DNA from: an uncultured Eubacteriales bacterium
GTDB taxonomy: Bacteria; Bacillota; Clostridia; Christensenellales; Aristaeellaceae
Direction: 5' to 3'
DNA length: 64,000 nucleotides
NCBI GenBank assembly: GCA_902767315.1
Contig: CACXHB010000015.1
Coordinates: 31,056 to 95,055 of the forward strand
Numbering within the stretch: position 1 is the first letter of the stretch; the number at the start of each line of letters is the position of its first letter. A model generated the notes under the pieces. That model saw only the letters and a list, made by a program, of their open reading frames with translations, was not told the DNA's origin and did no database searches. The position numbers and the translations under genes were made by a program. Positions 16,810-25,370 of this stretch are shown one piece after another.

Positions 16810-17928
16810 TCAGAGCCGGGAAAGAATGGTCTTTTCGGTCTCCAGATCGAAAAAGTGCAGCCGGTTGCAATCGATGGCCAGCGTCATGCCCGCGCCCTTG
16901 CCGGTGATGCACCGGGGATCCACCCGGGCGATGAAGTCGCCCTCCACGCCGGGAAGGGTGGTGTGCAGATAGGTTTCCGAACCCATGATTTCAATGTGCC
17001 GCACGGTTACGTCCAGGGCGCTTTCCGGCGAAACGGACAGAAACGCCTGTTCGTAATGCACGTTTTCCGGGCGCACGCCCATGAGCACCCGCCGGCCCAC
17101 GTAGCCCGGATCCACCAGCTTGCCCAGCTTCCCCGCCGGCACGGGAATGTGATTTTCGCCAAAGACGGCGTACACCGTTTCCCCCGCCCGTTCCAGGGTC
17201 ACCGGGAAGATGTTGATCAGGGACGAGCCGAAGTATTCCGCCACGTACCGGTCCGCCGGAAAATCATAGATATTCTGGGGCGTATCGCTCTGCAGAATTT
17301 TTCCTTCGCGCATGGCCACCACTCGGGTCGCCATGGAAAGGGCGGCGTTCCCGGTGTGGGTGGAAAGCACAAAGGCCATGCCGCTCAGGTCGAAAAAGTC
17401 CATCACCGCCACCCGCATCCGGGCCGTGGTGCGGGTGTCCATATCTTCAAAAGGATCGATAAACAGCGCCGCCTTGGATTCCAGCGCTATCGCCCGGGTC
17501 ATGCCGGCGCGCAGCCGCATTTCCGGACTCAGCCGGGCATAGCGCACATCCAGCGCCTCCGCGGCGCCGGTCCGCTCCGCCGCCCGATTAATCCGCGCGT
17601 CCGCCTCCGGACGGGAAACGTTGCGAATGCGCAGAAGCTTGCGAATTTCCTGACGGGGCGTGCCCATCAGGGGAATATCGTTAATCAGGCAGGCGGCTTC
17701 CTGGCCCTTGGAGAAGCGGGAAACCAGCTTGTCCCCCACAAACACCTCGCCGGAAAAAGCGCCGCCGTAGCCCTGGGCCATGCGCACCAGTTCCGCCTTA
17801 CCGCAGCCCTTATCGCCCACCAGCGCCACGAATTCGCCATCGTCGATTTCCAGATTGAAATCCTCAAAGGCGGCGCCGTCTGCCAGGGGCTTGGAAATAT
17901 GCTTGAAACTCAGTCCCGACATTGCCAT
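16810..17928 (-). CDS. MalK/UgpC-like ABC ATPase homologue with degenerate active site
   Basis: Protein of 372 residues with the layout of a sugar-importer ATPase: ABC domain (about 1-230) and a C-terminal TOBE regulatory domain (GVRPENVHYE). The catalytic motifs are eroded. Walker A is GDKGCGKAEL (the Ser/Thr after Lys is Ala), the Q-loop region reads CLINDIPLM, the signature is LSPEM instead of LSGGQ, and Walker B is LFIDPFEDMD, so the catalytic Glu is Pro. The H-loop His is kept (LSTHTGNAALSM). It is probably a poor or inactive ATPase and could be a regulatory or asymmetric partner subunit. Start ATG 17928 (or 17922) lies behind GGAGGG, 10 nt after araD. Confidence 0.8.
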   Translation of the reverse strand: MAMSGLSFKHISKPLADGAAFEDFNLEIDDGEFVALVGDKGCGKAELVRMAQGYGGAFSGEVFVGDKLVSRFSKGQEAACLINDIPLMGTPRQEIRKLLRIRNVSRPEADARINRAAERTGAAEALDVRYARLSPEMRLRAGMTRAIALESKAALFIDPFEDMDTRTTARMRVAVMDFFDLSGMAFVLSTHTGNAALSMATRVVAMREGKILQSDTPQNIYDFPADRYVAEYFGSSLINIFPVTLERAGETVYAVFGENHIPVPAGKLGKLVDPGYVGRRVLMGVRPENVHYEQAFLSVSPESALDVTVRHIEIMGSETYLHTTLPGVEGDFIARVDPRCITGKGAGMTLAIDCNRLHFFDLETEKTILSRL

Positions 17929-17938
17929 GCTCCCTCCG

Positions 17939-18631
17939 TTATTGTCCGTAATAGGCGTTGGGGCCATGCTTGCGCAGGAAGTGCTTATCCGCCACGTGCT
18001 GGGGCAGCGATTCCGCGCCGGCATTGACGGCATAGGTCCACATGGCCATCTTGGCCACTTCTTCCAATACCACCGCGTGGTAAACCGACTGCGCCGCGTC
18101 CTTTCCCCAGGTAAAAGGGCCGTGGCCGGCGCAAAGCACCGCCGGGGTGTGCACGGGATTGCGGCCCCGGAAGGTTTCCACGATCACCTTGCCGGTGTTT
18201 TTCTCGTAGGCCTGTTCCACTTCTTCCTTCGTCAGATGCCGGGTCACCGGCACATCGCCATGGAAATAATCCGCGTGGGTGGTGCCCAGGCAGGGAATGC
18301 CCCGGCAGGCCTGAGCCCAGGCGGTGGCCGCCGGCGAATGGGTGTGGGTCACGCCGCCGATGCCCTCAAAGGCCCGGTAAAGCTCTACGTGGGTGGGGGT
18401 GTCGGAAGAGGGCTTATAGCGGTCCTCCAGGGCCCTGCCCGTTTCCACATCCACCGCCACCATCATTTCGCCGGTCAGTTCTTCATAGGGCACGCCGCTG
18501 GGCTTGATGACGAAAATACCCTTTTCCCGGTCCAATTGGGAAACGTTTCCCCAGGTGTAAACCACCAGTCCCTTTCTGGCCAGCTCCAGATTCGCCTGGC
18601 AGCACATTTCCTTGAGCTCTTTGATTCCCAT
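17939..18631 (-). CDS. araD: L-ribulose-5-phosphate 4-epimerase
   Basis: Zinc-dependent aldolase-class epimerase (230 residues) converting L-ribulose-5-phosphate to D-xylulose-5-phosphate in L-arabinose use, or the analogous ascorbate-derived sugar. Signatures are LVVYTWGNVSQLDRE, FVIKPSGVPYEEL, SSDTPTHVELYRAF, the metal-ligand THTHSPAATAWA, and AGHGPFTWGKDA. The length is typical. GAGAGGGGAT precedes the ATG. First gene of a two-gene operon with the MalK-like protein. araA and araB are not in the window. Confidence 0.93.
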   Translation of the reverse strand: MGIKELKEMCCQANLELARKGLVVYTWGNVSQLDREKGIFVIKPSGVPYEELTGEMMVAVDVETGRALEDRYKPSSDTPTHVELYRAFEGIGGVTHTHSPAATAWAQACRGIPCLGTTHADYFHGDVPVTRHLTKEEVEQAYEKNTGKVIVETFRGRNPVHTPAVLCAGHGPFTWGKDAAQSVYHAVVLEEVAKMAMWTYAVNAGAESLPQHVADKHFLRKHGPNAYYGQ

Positions 18632-18674
18632 ACTATCCCCTCTCGCATCCCAATTTCGTTTGTTTTCATCTGCC

Positions 18675-18737
18675 GCCGATATCGGCGTGCAATATTACTT
18701 CAACGTAAATTATAACACAGTTTCCATCAGGATTCAA
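18675..18737 (-). promoter_or_regulatory. Promoter and palindrome upstream of araD
   Basis: Minus-strand TTGAAT (18732-18737), 17-bp spacer, TATAAT (18709-18714). The perfect 12-bp palindrome GCCGATATCGGC (18675-18686) lies just downstream of the start point, a good place for a repressor. Confidence 0.6.
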
Positions 18738-18881
18738 CACTTCCCCGCCAAAAAGAAAAATACCGCAAACCGGGATAAAAAATCGAAAAAATACCGTCTA
18801 ATTCAAAAAAGGGGTTTCTCTTGACGGCCCTTTTGTATTATAATAGAAGTGGATTATCGTACTGATTGGGAGGCGTTGCAA

Positions 18882-19757
18882 ATGGCAAAATTGTGGGAAT
18901 ACTTTGCGCAGGTGACAAGTCTGTTTGCTTCGCTGTTTACCCAGCCCGACTGGCGGGACTGGCTGGACATCGCGCTGATGGCCATCCTGATTTATCAGGG
19001 GCTGAAGCTTCTGATGCGCACCCGGGCCAATTCCGTTTTCAAGGGCATCGCCATTGTGCTGGTGCTGGCGTGGATCAGCGACCAGTTGCAATTGCATTCC
19101 ATCAGCTGGCTGCTGCAATTGGTCATCAACACCGGAATTCTGGTGCTGGTGATCCTGTTTCAGCCGGAGCTGCGGCGAATGCTGGACCAGATCGGCCGAT
19201 CCAAAATCACCAAGCAGGTTTTCACCTCTCAGCGAAAGCACCGGGCGGAACATTCCGAGCAGGTGGTTTCTGAAATCGTCAAGGCGCTGACCAACATGGC
19301 CCGCAAGCGCATCGGCGCGCTGATCGTCATCGAACGGCAGACCGCCCTTTCCGACATCGCCGAATCCGGCACCCATATCGACGCGGAAATTTCCGATCCC
19401 CTGATCGAAAACATTTTCGAACCCAACACGCCCCTGCACGACGGCGCGGTCATCATCCGGGGCGAGCGGATTCTGGCGGCGGCCTGCATTCTGCAATTGT
19501 CTGAGGACTATTCCATCAGCCGGGAGCTGGGTACCCGCCACCGGGCGGCCATCGGCATGACCGAGGCCACCGACGCGGTAACCCTGATCGTTTCCGAAGA
19601 AACCGGCATCATTTCCATGGCCCGGGAGGGCCGCCTGACCCGGTATCTGGACGCAAAATCCCTGACCATACTTCTTTCGGAGCTGTTTGCCCCGGATTCC
19701 CTGACGCCCACCTGGCTGAGCATGATTCGTCGGAAGGAGGAGCATCATGAAGGATAA
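18882..19757 (+). CDS. cdaA: Diadenylate cyclase CdaA
   Basis: Membrane enzyme that makes cyclic-di-AMP from two ATP. The 291 residues begin with about three transmembrane helices (for example LDIALMAILIYQGLKLL) and continue with the DAC domain. Both catalytic motifs are present: LHDGAVIIRGERI (DGA) and GTRHRAAIGMTE (RHR). The start is the ATG at 18882, 6 nt after GGGAGGCG; a GTG at 18849 is a weaker option. It overlaps cdaR by 11 nt, so the two are coupled. glmM, the usual third gene, is absent. Confidence 0.95.
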   Translation: MAKLWEYFAQVTSLFASLFTQPDWRDWLDIALMAILIYQGLKLLMRTRANSVFKGIAIVLVLAWISDQLQLHSISWLLQLVINTGILVLVILFQPELRRMLDQIGRSKITKQVFTSQRKHRAEHSEQVVSEIVKALTNMARKRIGALIVIERQTALSDIAESGTHIDAEISDPLIENIFEPNTPLHDGAVIIRGERILAAACILQLSEDYSISRELGTRHRAAIGMTEATDAVTLIVSEETGIISMAREGRLTRYLDAKSLTILLSELFAPDSLTPTWLSMIRRKEEHHEG

Positions 19758-21018
19758 ATTCCGCTCTCTTCTGAAATCCCTGTGGGGCGTGCTTTCCCGG
19801 AACGTGGCGCTGAAGCTTCTGTCGATTCTGTTCGCCATCATGGTGTGGAGTTACGTCATTTCCACCAATCCTTCCATCACCCGCACCAAAACCATCGACG
19901 GCATTACCGGCTACGTCACCGGCCAGGCCACCCTGGAGGTATACGACCTGGCGCTGCTCACCGACCCCACCCAGGAGCTCAGCGACGTAACCGTCACCGT
20001 GCAGGTGCCCCAGTCCTCCCTTTCCCTGGCCACCAGCGATAACATTCAGGTGACGCTGGATATTTCTTCCGTGCGCACCGCCGGAACCCAGGAAGTGCCC
20101 CTGAAGGCTACCTCCAGTTACGGCAAGGTGGTCAGCGTCTATCCCGCCAGCCTGAACCTCACCTTTGAGGCGCTGGACTCCCGTTCCGTGCCGGTGAACG
20201 TGCAGATGAACGGCGCGGAGGACGGCTACTGGTACAACGTTTCCCGCATGAATCCCCAGCAGATTACCATTTCCGGCGCCACCAGTCTGGTGCAGAGCCT
20301 TTCCTCCGCCATGGTGACCGCGGACATGTCCGGGCGTACCGCCTCCTTCAGCACCTCCAGCGCCATCGAACTGATGGACAGCTCCGGCAATCCCATCTCC
20401 ACCTCCATGCTGAACCGTTCCGCCACTTCCGTTTCTCTGGGAGTGGACGTGTACCCCACCAAGGAGCTGGAGGTTTCCACCGCCACCGACGACGTGCTGC
20501 TGGGCCAGGTGGCTCCCGGGTACATCGTGGAATCCATCACCTGCAAGCCCCAGACCGTCACCGTGGCCGGGGAACAGTCCCTGCTGGACAGCCTGGACAA
20601 TCTGGTGATCGAGCCCATCGAAATCGACAACCCCAACCAGTCCTTCACCAAGCGGGCCAACATCGCCACCCTGGCGGATTTGAAATACATTTCCTCCGAA
20701 CAGGTGTACATCACCGTGCAGATTGCCGAAGAAACCACCGGCGGCTGGATCGAGGGCGCGAAGATTCAATTCCTGGGCAAGGACGATGGACTGCTTCTGT
20801 CCTGGCAGGACAAAACCGTGGACATCCACGTCACCGGTCCCCGCAGCAAGGTGGAGGCCCTGGTGGAAAACGGCGTCACCGTCACCGTGGATCTCACGGG
20901 GCTGGGCGAGGGCACGTATGATCTGCCCGTCACCATCAACGAATCCGATTATCCCGGCGTGGTGTTCGAACCCGACACCACCAAAATCAACGTAACCCTG
21001 CAAAAAGACTCCGAATAG
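19747..21018 (+). CDS. cdaR: CdaR/YbbR-domain regulator of CdaA
   Basis: Membrane-anchored extracytoplasmic protein of 423 residues that binds and modulates CdaA. The N-terminal helix (VALKLLSILFAIMVWSYVIS) is followed by several YbbR repeats, seen as NPSITRTKTIDGIT, DPTQELSDVTVTVQVPQ, VPVNVQMNG and PGYIVESITCKPQTVTV. Length and repeat number are normal. The ATG at 19747 lies inside the end of cdaA. A third gene follows 12 nt downstream, so the operon may contain three genes. Confidence 0.93.
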   Translation: MKDKFRSLLKSLWGVLSRNVALKLLSILFAIMVWSYVISTNPSITRTKTIDGITGYVTGQATLEVYDLALLTDPTQELSDVTVTVQVPQSSLSLATSDNIQVTLDISSVRTAGTQEVPLKATSSYGKVVSVYPASLNLTFEALDSRSVPVNVQMNGAEDGYWYNVSRMNPQQITISGATSLVQSLSSAMVTADMSGRTASFSTSSAIELMDSSGNPISTSMLNRSATSVSLGVDVYPTKELEVSTATDDVLLGQVAPGYIVESITCKPQTVTVAGEQSLLDSLDNLVIEPIEIDNPNQSFTKRANIATLADLKYISSEQVYITVQIAEETTGGWIEGAKIQFLGKDDGLLLSWQDKTVDIHVTGPRSKVEALVENGVTVTVDLTGLGEGTYDLPVTINESDYPGVVFEPDTTKINVTLQKDSE

Positions 21019-21030
21019 AGGTGATTTACC

Positions 21031-21564
21031 ATGGGCTCCACCGCCGTAATGAACGGCCTGCTGGGCTGGCTGAAGGCCCTGGCCGTATGGATATTGGGAC
21101 TTTTCGATCTGGCGGGCACTTCCGGCTTTTCGCCCCTGAAGTGGCTTTCGGATCACTGGCTGGTGCTGCTGATTGTGTTACTGACCGCCGGCGTGGTGCT
21201 GGATTTTCTGGTCTGGCTGGTGCGCTGGCGCCCTTACTGGGCCTGGTTCCGGAAAAAGCACATCGTCATTGACGACGAAAACTTCTTCGCCGGGGAAGAC
21301 CTGGTGGATTCCGGGCTGTACGACCCTTCCCTTTTTCAGGAAAGCCGTCCCCGCCGCCGGGCCGCGCCTTCTCAGGTGACCCGCCGGCCCGATCCCCAGC
21401 GGAAAAAGGGGCCCGCACCCCGGCGCAGCGCCCGGCCCGATCCCCTTTTCACTGTTTCTCCGGATACCGCCCGGAAAAATTCCGAGGACGCGGTGTTCAA
21501 CGTTTCCGATTTGCCCGTTTCCCGGGACGAGCTGGCTTACCGAAAAAGCCAGCAGCATGATTGA
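21031..21564 (+). CDS. Hypothetical membrane protein of the cdaA operon
   Basis: I do not recognise this protein (177 residues). One or two hydrophobic segments in the first 70 residues (LVLLIVLLTAGVVLDFLVWL is the stronger) precede a long charged, Arg/Pro-rich, probably disordered tail. GAGGTGATTTACC precedes the ATG. It sits 12 nt after cdaR, in the place usually taken by glmM, so it may work at the membrane in the same cyclic-di-AMP context; that is inference from position only. Confidence 0.7.
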   Translation: MGSTAVMNGLLGWLKALAVWILGLFDLAGTSGFSPLKWLSDHWLVLLIVLLTAGVVLDFLVWLVRWRPYWAWFRKKHIVIDDENFFAGEDLVDSGLYDPSLFQESRPRRRAAPSQVTRRPDPQRKKGPAPRRSARPDPLFTVSPDTARKNSEDAVFNVSDLPVSRDELAYRKSQQHD

Positions 21565-21582
21565 TTTCTGTTCCTTCACGGC

Positions 21583-21606
21583 GGGGGGCGGCGCAACCCG
21601 CCCTTC
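21583..21606 (+). terminator. Possible terminator after the cdaA operon
   Basis: GGCGGG...CCCGCC arms followed by a T-rich stretch (CTTCGCTTCTTTT). Weak but in the right place before the next gene. Confidence 0.4.
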
Positions 21607-21664
21607 GCTTCTTTTGCGTTTCAGGGCATACTATAGTCGATAACGAGCAACGAGGTATCCGAAT

Positions 21665-22915
21665 TTGAGCCTTCTTCAAAAATTCTTTCCGACAGTTGCC
21701 GCGGTAGCGGCCACGGTGGCCTTCGTGCTGGCCCTGGGGTGGTATTTGTATCGCTATTTTTCCACCGCCCGCGTTTCGGCCCGGCCCGAGTCCCGGAAGG
21801 GGCTGTCCGTCTGGCAGGCGTTTCTCTGGGTGCTGGCGGCTTTTGTGGTTTCCCGGCTGCTTCTGTGGCTGGGCGGACTGGCGGGCGCATGGCTCAACGA
21901 TTCCGCCTCCGCCTATCTTGCCCGCCCCAGCGTCTTCTGGACCCGTTGGGACGCGAACCACTACGTGGGATTGATTCGCAACTGGTACGTCAACACCGGC
22001 GACCCCCGGTTCCACATTGTGTTTTTCCCGCTGTATCCCCTGCTGGGCCGGGGGCTGTATCTGGCAACGGGACTGGAGCCGGAAATCTGCGCTTATCTGA
22101 TCTCCAACGCGGCGTTTCTGGGCTGCGGACTGCTGATGTATCTGCTGGCGGCGGATACCTACGGCCCAGGGGCGGGCATGCGGGCCATGTGGCTGTTGAT
22201 GCTCAGCCCGCTGACGCTGTTCTGCTCTTTGCCCTATACGGAATCGGTCTTTCTGCTTTCCACCCTGGCGGCGGTTTACGCGGCCCGACGGGGCAAGTTC
22301 TTCTGGGCCGTGTGCTTCGGAGCCCTCAGCGCCAACGCCCGCATGTGCGGCATGGCCACCGCCGTTCCCATTTTCTACGAATTGCTGCGGCAATCTCCCC
22401 GGAAGGACGTGAAGCATTTCCTGTTTTCCGCCCTGAAGGTGCTGCCGGTTTCCCTGGGGCTGCTGGCCTATCTGGGGCTGAACTGGCAGGTCACGGGCGA
22501 CCCCTTCCGCTTTCTCACCTATCAGTCCGAGCACTGGAGCCAGAATTTCGGCAGCCTGTGGAACACGGTGGAGTACACCGCCCGCAACGCCCTGGAATTT
22601 CACCTGTTTTCCTATCGCATCGGCGTATGGATTCCCCAGCTCATCGCCATTTTCCTGACGCTGGCGCTGTTTTGGGCGGTCTGGCGGCGGGCGTATCCCG
22701 GCGACATGGGCTACGGGCTGATTTATTTCTACGTGTCCGTGGCGCCCACCTGGCTGCTCAGCGGTCCCCGGTATCTCACGGCGCTGTACGCCGTTTATCC
22801 CGCTCTTGCGGTGCTGTTGCGCAAAAAAGCGGCCTTTGCGCTGCTGGCGATTGCGTTTGGGCTGTTGTGCCTGGTCAGCGGCGGCATGTTCGCCGGATAC
22901 GGCTGCATCTTGTAA
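21665..22915 (+). CDS. PIG-V-like mannosyltransferase family protein
   Basis: Polytopic membrane protein of 416 residues, GT-C fold type. The N-terminal loop carries the family signature (VFWTRWDANHYVGLIRNWY, with Asp and His of the catalytic loop) and HIVFFPLYPLLGRGLYL, as in PIG-V mannosyltransferases; about ten transmembrane segments follow. It probably moves a sugar from a lipid-linked donor to a cell-surface acceptor, which is not identified. The start is a TTG at 21665 with GAGGT at suitable distance; no ATG fits. Confidence 0.82.
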   Translation: MSLLQKFFPTVAAVAATVAFVLALGWYLYRYFSTARVSARPESRKGLSVWQAFLWVLAAFVVSRLLLWLGGLAGAWLNDSASAYLARPSVFWTRWDANHYVGLIRNWYVNTGDPRFHIVFFPLYPLLGRGLYLATGLEPEICAYLISNAAFLGCGLLMYLLAADTYGPGAGMRAMWLLMLSPLTLFCSLPYTESVFLLSTLAAVYAARRGKFFWAVCFGALSANARMCGMATAVPIFYELLRQSPRKDVKHFLFSALKVLPVSLGLLAYLGLNWQVTGDPFRFLTYQSEHWSQNFGSLWNTVEYTARNALEFHLFSYRIGVWIPQLIAIFLTLALFWAVWRRAYPGDMGYGLIYFYVSVAPTWLLSGPRYLTALYAVYPALAVLLRKKAAFALLAIAFGLLCLVSGGMFAGYGCIL

Positions 22916-22933
22916 ACACAACGGAGGTGCTTT

Positions 22934-23575
22934 ATGAAAAAGCGCATTCTCTGCTTTGGCGATTCCAACACCTGGGGCTACATGACCTCCGGCGGCCGTT
23001 TCGACGAAGAAACCCGCTGGCCCATGCGCCTGGAAAAGCTGCTGGGGCCGGAGTACACCGTCATCGAGGAAGGGTTCAACGGCCGCACCTGCGTCTTCGA
23101 CGACCCCATCGAGGGCGGCTACAAAAGCGGGCTGACCTACCTGCCGCCCTGCGTCATGAGCCATTCTCCCCTGGATCTGGTGATTCTGATGCTGGGCACC
23201 AACGATTTGAAAAAGCGCTTCGGCATGACGGCCTTCACCATCGGCGGCGGAGTCACGGCGCTGGTCAAGGCCGCCCGGCTGCACGCCATGAACGCCGAGG
23301 GCCTGCCGCCGAAGATCCTCATCGTCGCGCCGCCCCCTGTGGCGGAAAACATGATGGAAACCCGCCACGCGCCCATCTTTGGGGAGGATTCCATCGCCGT
23401 TTCCCGGGAACTGGGGCCGGAGCTGCGCCGGGTGGCCAAGCTCATGCGCTGTGAATTTCTGGACGCGGCCCCCTACGGCGAGGTCTCCCGGGCGGACGCG
23501 GTACACATGACCCGGGAGGGGCATCTGCGTCTGGCGAAAGCTCTGTGCGAAAAGGTTTTGGAAATTCTGAAATAA
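22934..23575 (+). CDS. SGNH/GDSL-family hydrolase
   Basis: Esterase of 213 residues with every SGNH block: CFGDSNTWGY (Ser), GFNGRT (Gly), LILMLGTNDLK (Asn) and DAVHMTREGH (Asp/His dyad). No signal peptide, so it is cytoplasmic. It begins 18 nt after the glycosyltransferase gene, with GGAGGTGC upstream. Such enzymes deacylate sugars or small esters; the substrate is unknown. It is followed by an alcohol dehydrogenase 21 nt downstream and probably shares its transcript. Confidence 0.9.
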   Translation: MKKRILCFGDSNTWGYMTSGGRFDEETRWPMRLEKLLGPEYTVIEEGFNGRTCVFDDPIEGGYKSGLTYLPPCVMSHSPLDLVILMLGTNDLKKRFGMTAFTIGGGVTALVKAARLHAMNAEGLPPKILIVAPPPVAENMMETRHAPIFGEDSIAVSRELGPELRRVAKLMRCEFLDAAPYGEVSRADAVHMTREGHLRLAKALCEKVLEILK

Positions 23576-23596
23576 ATACATAAGGAGGAACCCAAA

Positions 23597-24778
23597 ATGT
23601 TGAACTTCACCTTCTGCGTACCCACCAAATTCGTCTTCGGTCATGGCGTAGAAAAGGAAACCGGCCGGGAACTGAAGGCCCTGGGCGCGAAAAAGGTATT
23701 GATTCATTACGGCGGCGGCTCCGTCATCCGTTCAGGCCTGATGCAGACCGTGACCGACGCGCTGGACGCCGAGGGCATTGCCCACGTTTCCCTGGGCGGC
23801 GTAAAGCCCAATCCCCGGGCCTCTCTGGTCTATGAAGGCATCGAATTGGGCCGCCGGGAGGGCGTGGATTTCATTCTGGCCGTAGGCGGCGGTTCCGCCC
23901 TGGACAGCGCCAAGGCCATCGCCCTGGGCATTCCCTATGAGGGAGATTTCTGGGATCTTTGGACCGGCAAGGCCGCACCCGCGGCCCGCATTCCCGTGGG
24001 CTCGGTGCTGACCCTGGCCGCCACCGGCAGCGAATCCTCCAACAGCGCCGTCATCACCCGGGAAGACACCAGGGAGAAGGTGGGCCTGAACCACCAGCTG
24101 AACCGCCCGGTGCTGGCCATCATGGATCCGGAACTGACCATGACCCTGCCCCCCTATCAGACCGCCTGCGGCGCGACGGACATCATGGCCCACGCCATGG
24201 AGCGTTATTTCACCAACGAAACGGAAGTGGACGTGACCGACCGGCTGTGCGAGGCCGTGATCTCCACCGTCATTCGCGCCGCCCGCATCGCCATGAAGGA
24301 CCCCAGGAATTACGAAGCCCGGGCCAACCTCATGTGGGCGGGCACCATCGCCCATAACGACACCGTGGGCGTGGGCCGCCTGGGAGACTTCGCCAGCCAT
24401 CGCATTGAGCACGAGCTTTCCGCCATGTACGACGTGGCTCACGGCGCGGGCCTGGCGGTGATCTTCCCCGCCTGGATGCGCTATCATCTGGAAACCGGCC
24501 ATAATATCATGCGGCTGGCCCAGTTCGCCGTGCGCATCTGGCATTGCGAGATGAATTTCGAAAATCCCGCCGAAACCGCCCTGCGGGGCATCGAGGCCTA
24601 CGAAGGTTTCCTGAAGGAAATCGGCATGCCCATCACCATGAAGGAACTGGGCGCCCGCACCGAGGACATTCCCGAACTGACCCGCCGGGTGCGCCGTTCT
24701 CCCGACGGCACCGTGGGCCAGTTCCAGAAGCTGGACGACGCAGCCATCGAGCGAATCTTCCGCATTGCCGACCGATAA
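23597..24778 (+). CDS. Iron-containing (BdhA/YqhD-like) alcohol dehydrogenase
   Basis: Group III alcohol dehydrogenase of 393 residues that reduces aldehydes or oxidises alcohols with NAD(P)H. Cofactor loop: LAVGGGSALDSAKAIA. Metal site: TDIMAHAMERYFTN and RIEHELSAMYDVAHGAGLAV, with the conserved His and Asp. The N-terminal FVFGHGVEKETGRELK is typical of butanol dehydrogenase-type members. AAGGAGG precedes the ATG. Likely roles are fermentation or aldehyde detoxification. Confidence 0.93.
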   Translation: MLNFTFCVPTKFVFGHGVEKETGRELKALGAKKVLIHYGGGSVIRSGLMQTVTDALDAEGIAHVSLGGVKPNPRASLVYEGIELGRREGVDFILAVGGGSALDSAKAIALGIPYEGDFWDLWTGKAAPAARIPVGSVLTLAATGSESSNSAVITREDTREKVGLNHQLNRPVLAIMDPELTMTLPPYQTACGATDIMAHAMERYFTNETEVDVTDRLCEAVISTVIRAARIAMKDPRNYEARANLMWAGTIAHNDTVGVGRLGDFASHRIEHELSAMYDVAHGAGLAVIFPAWMRYHLETGHNIMRLAQFAVRIWHCEMNFENPAETALRGIEAYEGFLKEIGMPITMKELGARTEDIPELTRRVRRSPDGTVGQFQKLDDAAIERIFRIADR

Positions 24779-25073
24779 AATTCCGCAAAAAGGCCCGGTC
24801 ATACGCGTATGGCCGGGCTATCGGCAGGTTCGTCCGTTTTCTTTCGGGAAACAGACGGAAGCCCCGGGGCGGAGGGGTTTGCCCCGGGACCTCTGAAGGA
24901 GAAAGTTTTTCCATGAAGCTCTATGTAAACGGAGGATTCTTCTTCCCTGCCGATGAATAAAGTATATCCTGAAATTTTTGCCGGGATATGTCCGATTTGT
25001 AAACGATGACGGCGTTTTGTTTTGGACTGATGCGCCGCTCCCCGCCCGCATAAGCTATTGGCGGGTGATATGC
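24779..25073 (+). other. Intergenic region with hairpin and G/C-rich repeat-like block
   Basis: It contains a strong imperfect palindrome (24793-24818, arms GCCCGG-t-CATAC / GTATG-g-CCGGGC), lacking a T-run, so a weak terminator for the dehydrogenase. A G/C-rich block with the hairpin CCCCGGGG...CCCCGGG follows (about 24859-24889). Then a 15-codon frame (24914-24961) sits behind GGAG. I see no known element and no second copy in this window. Confidence 0.35.
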
Positions 25074-25370
25074 TTGAAAAAACGCCGTTTTCGCGCCGGC
25101 CGGCTTCGGGACATTCCCGCGCTGACCTGGCTGGAGGAAGTCTCCTGTCCGCCCCGGGCCACCCTGGAAGGGCACTGCCGGGCGCTGATCGAAAATTATC
25201 GGGACATTGTGGAATTTTCCCCGGAAAAAATCCGCCTTTCTTCCCATCAGGGAGAGATCGTGCTCGACGGGTCGGAGATGTGCCTTGCTCAGGTGCGCCC
25301 GGAATGCCTGATGGTGGTCGGGCGTATCGACAGCGTTTCCATGCCGGAGGGAGGCGCTGTCCATGGCTGA
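25074..25370 (+). CDS. yqfC: Sporulation protein YqfC
   Basis: Small protein of 98 residues in the YabP/YqfC family, made in the mother cell under SigE in Bacillus. The family pattern is visible: DIPALTWLEEVSCPPRATLEG, then ENYRDIVEFSPEKIRLSS and LMVVGRIDSVSMPEG. The start is a TTG at 25074 behind GGGTGAT, which gives the normal family length; an in-frame ATG at 24978 would add 32 unrelated residues. It overlaps yqfD by 8 nt. Supports a spore-forming host. Confidence 0.85.
   Translation: MKKRRFRAGRLRDIPALTWLEEVSCPPRATLEGHCRALIENYRDIVEFSPEKIRLSSHQGEIVLDGSEMCLAQVRPECLMVVGRIDSVSMPEGGAVHG

Noticed and set aside
18821..18844. TTGACG and TATAAT upstream of cdaA as a promoter pair
   Set aside because: They are only 12 bp apart; TTGACG-17-TAGAAG is possible but weak, so no promoter was annotated.
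21497..23707. Minus-strand frame of 736 codons
   Set aside because: Antisense of the PIG-V-like and SGNH genes; low-complexity Gln/Pro/His sequence.
24978..25073. N-terminal extension of YqfC from ATG 24978
   Set aside because: The added 32 residues do not fit the family, and a TTG with a good ribosome site gives the normal length.
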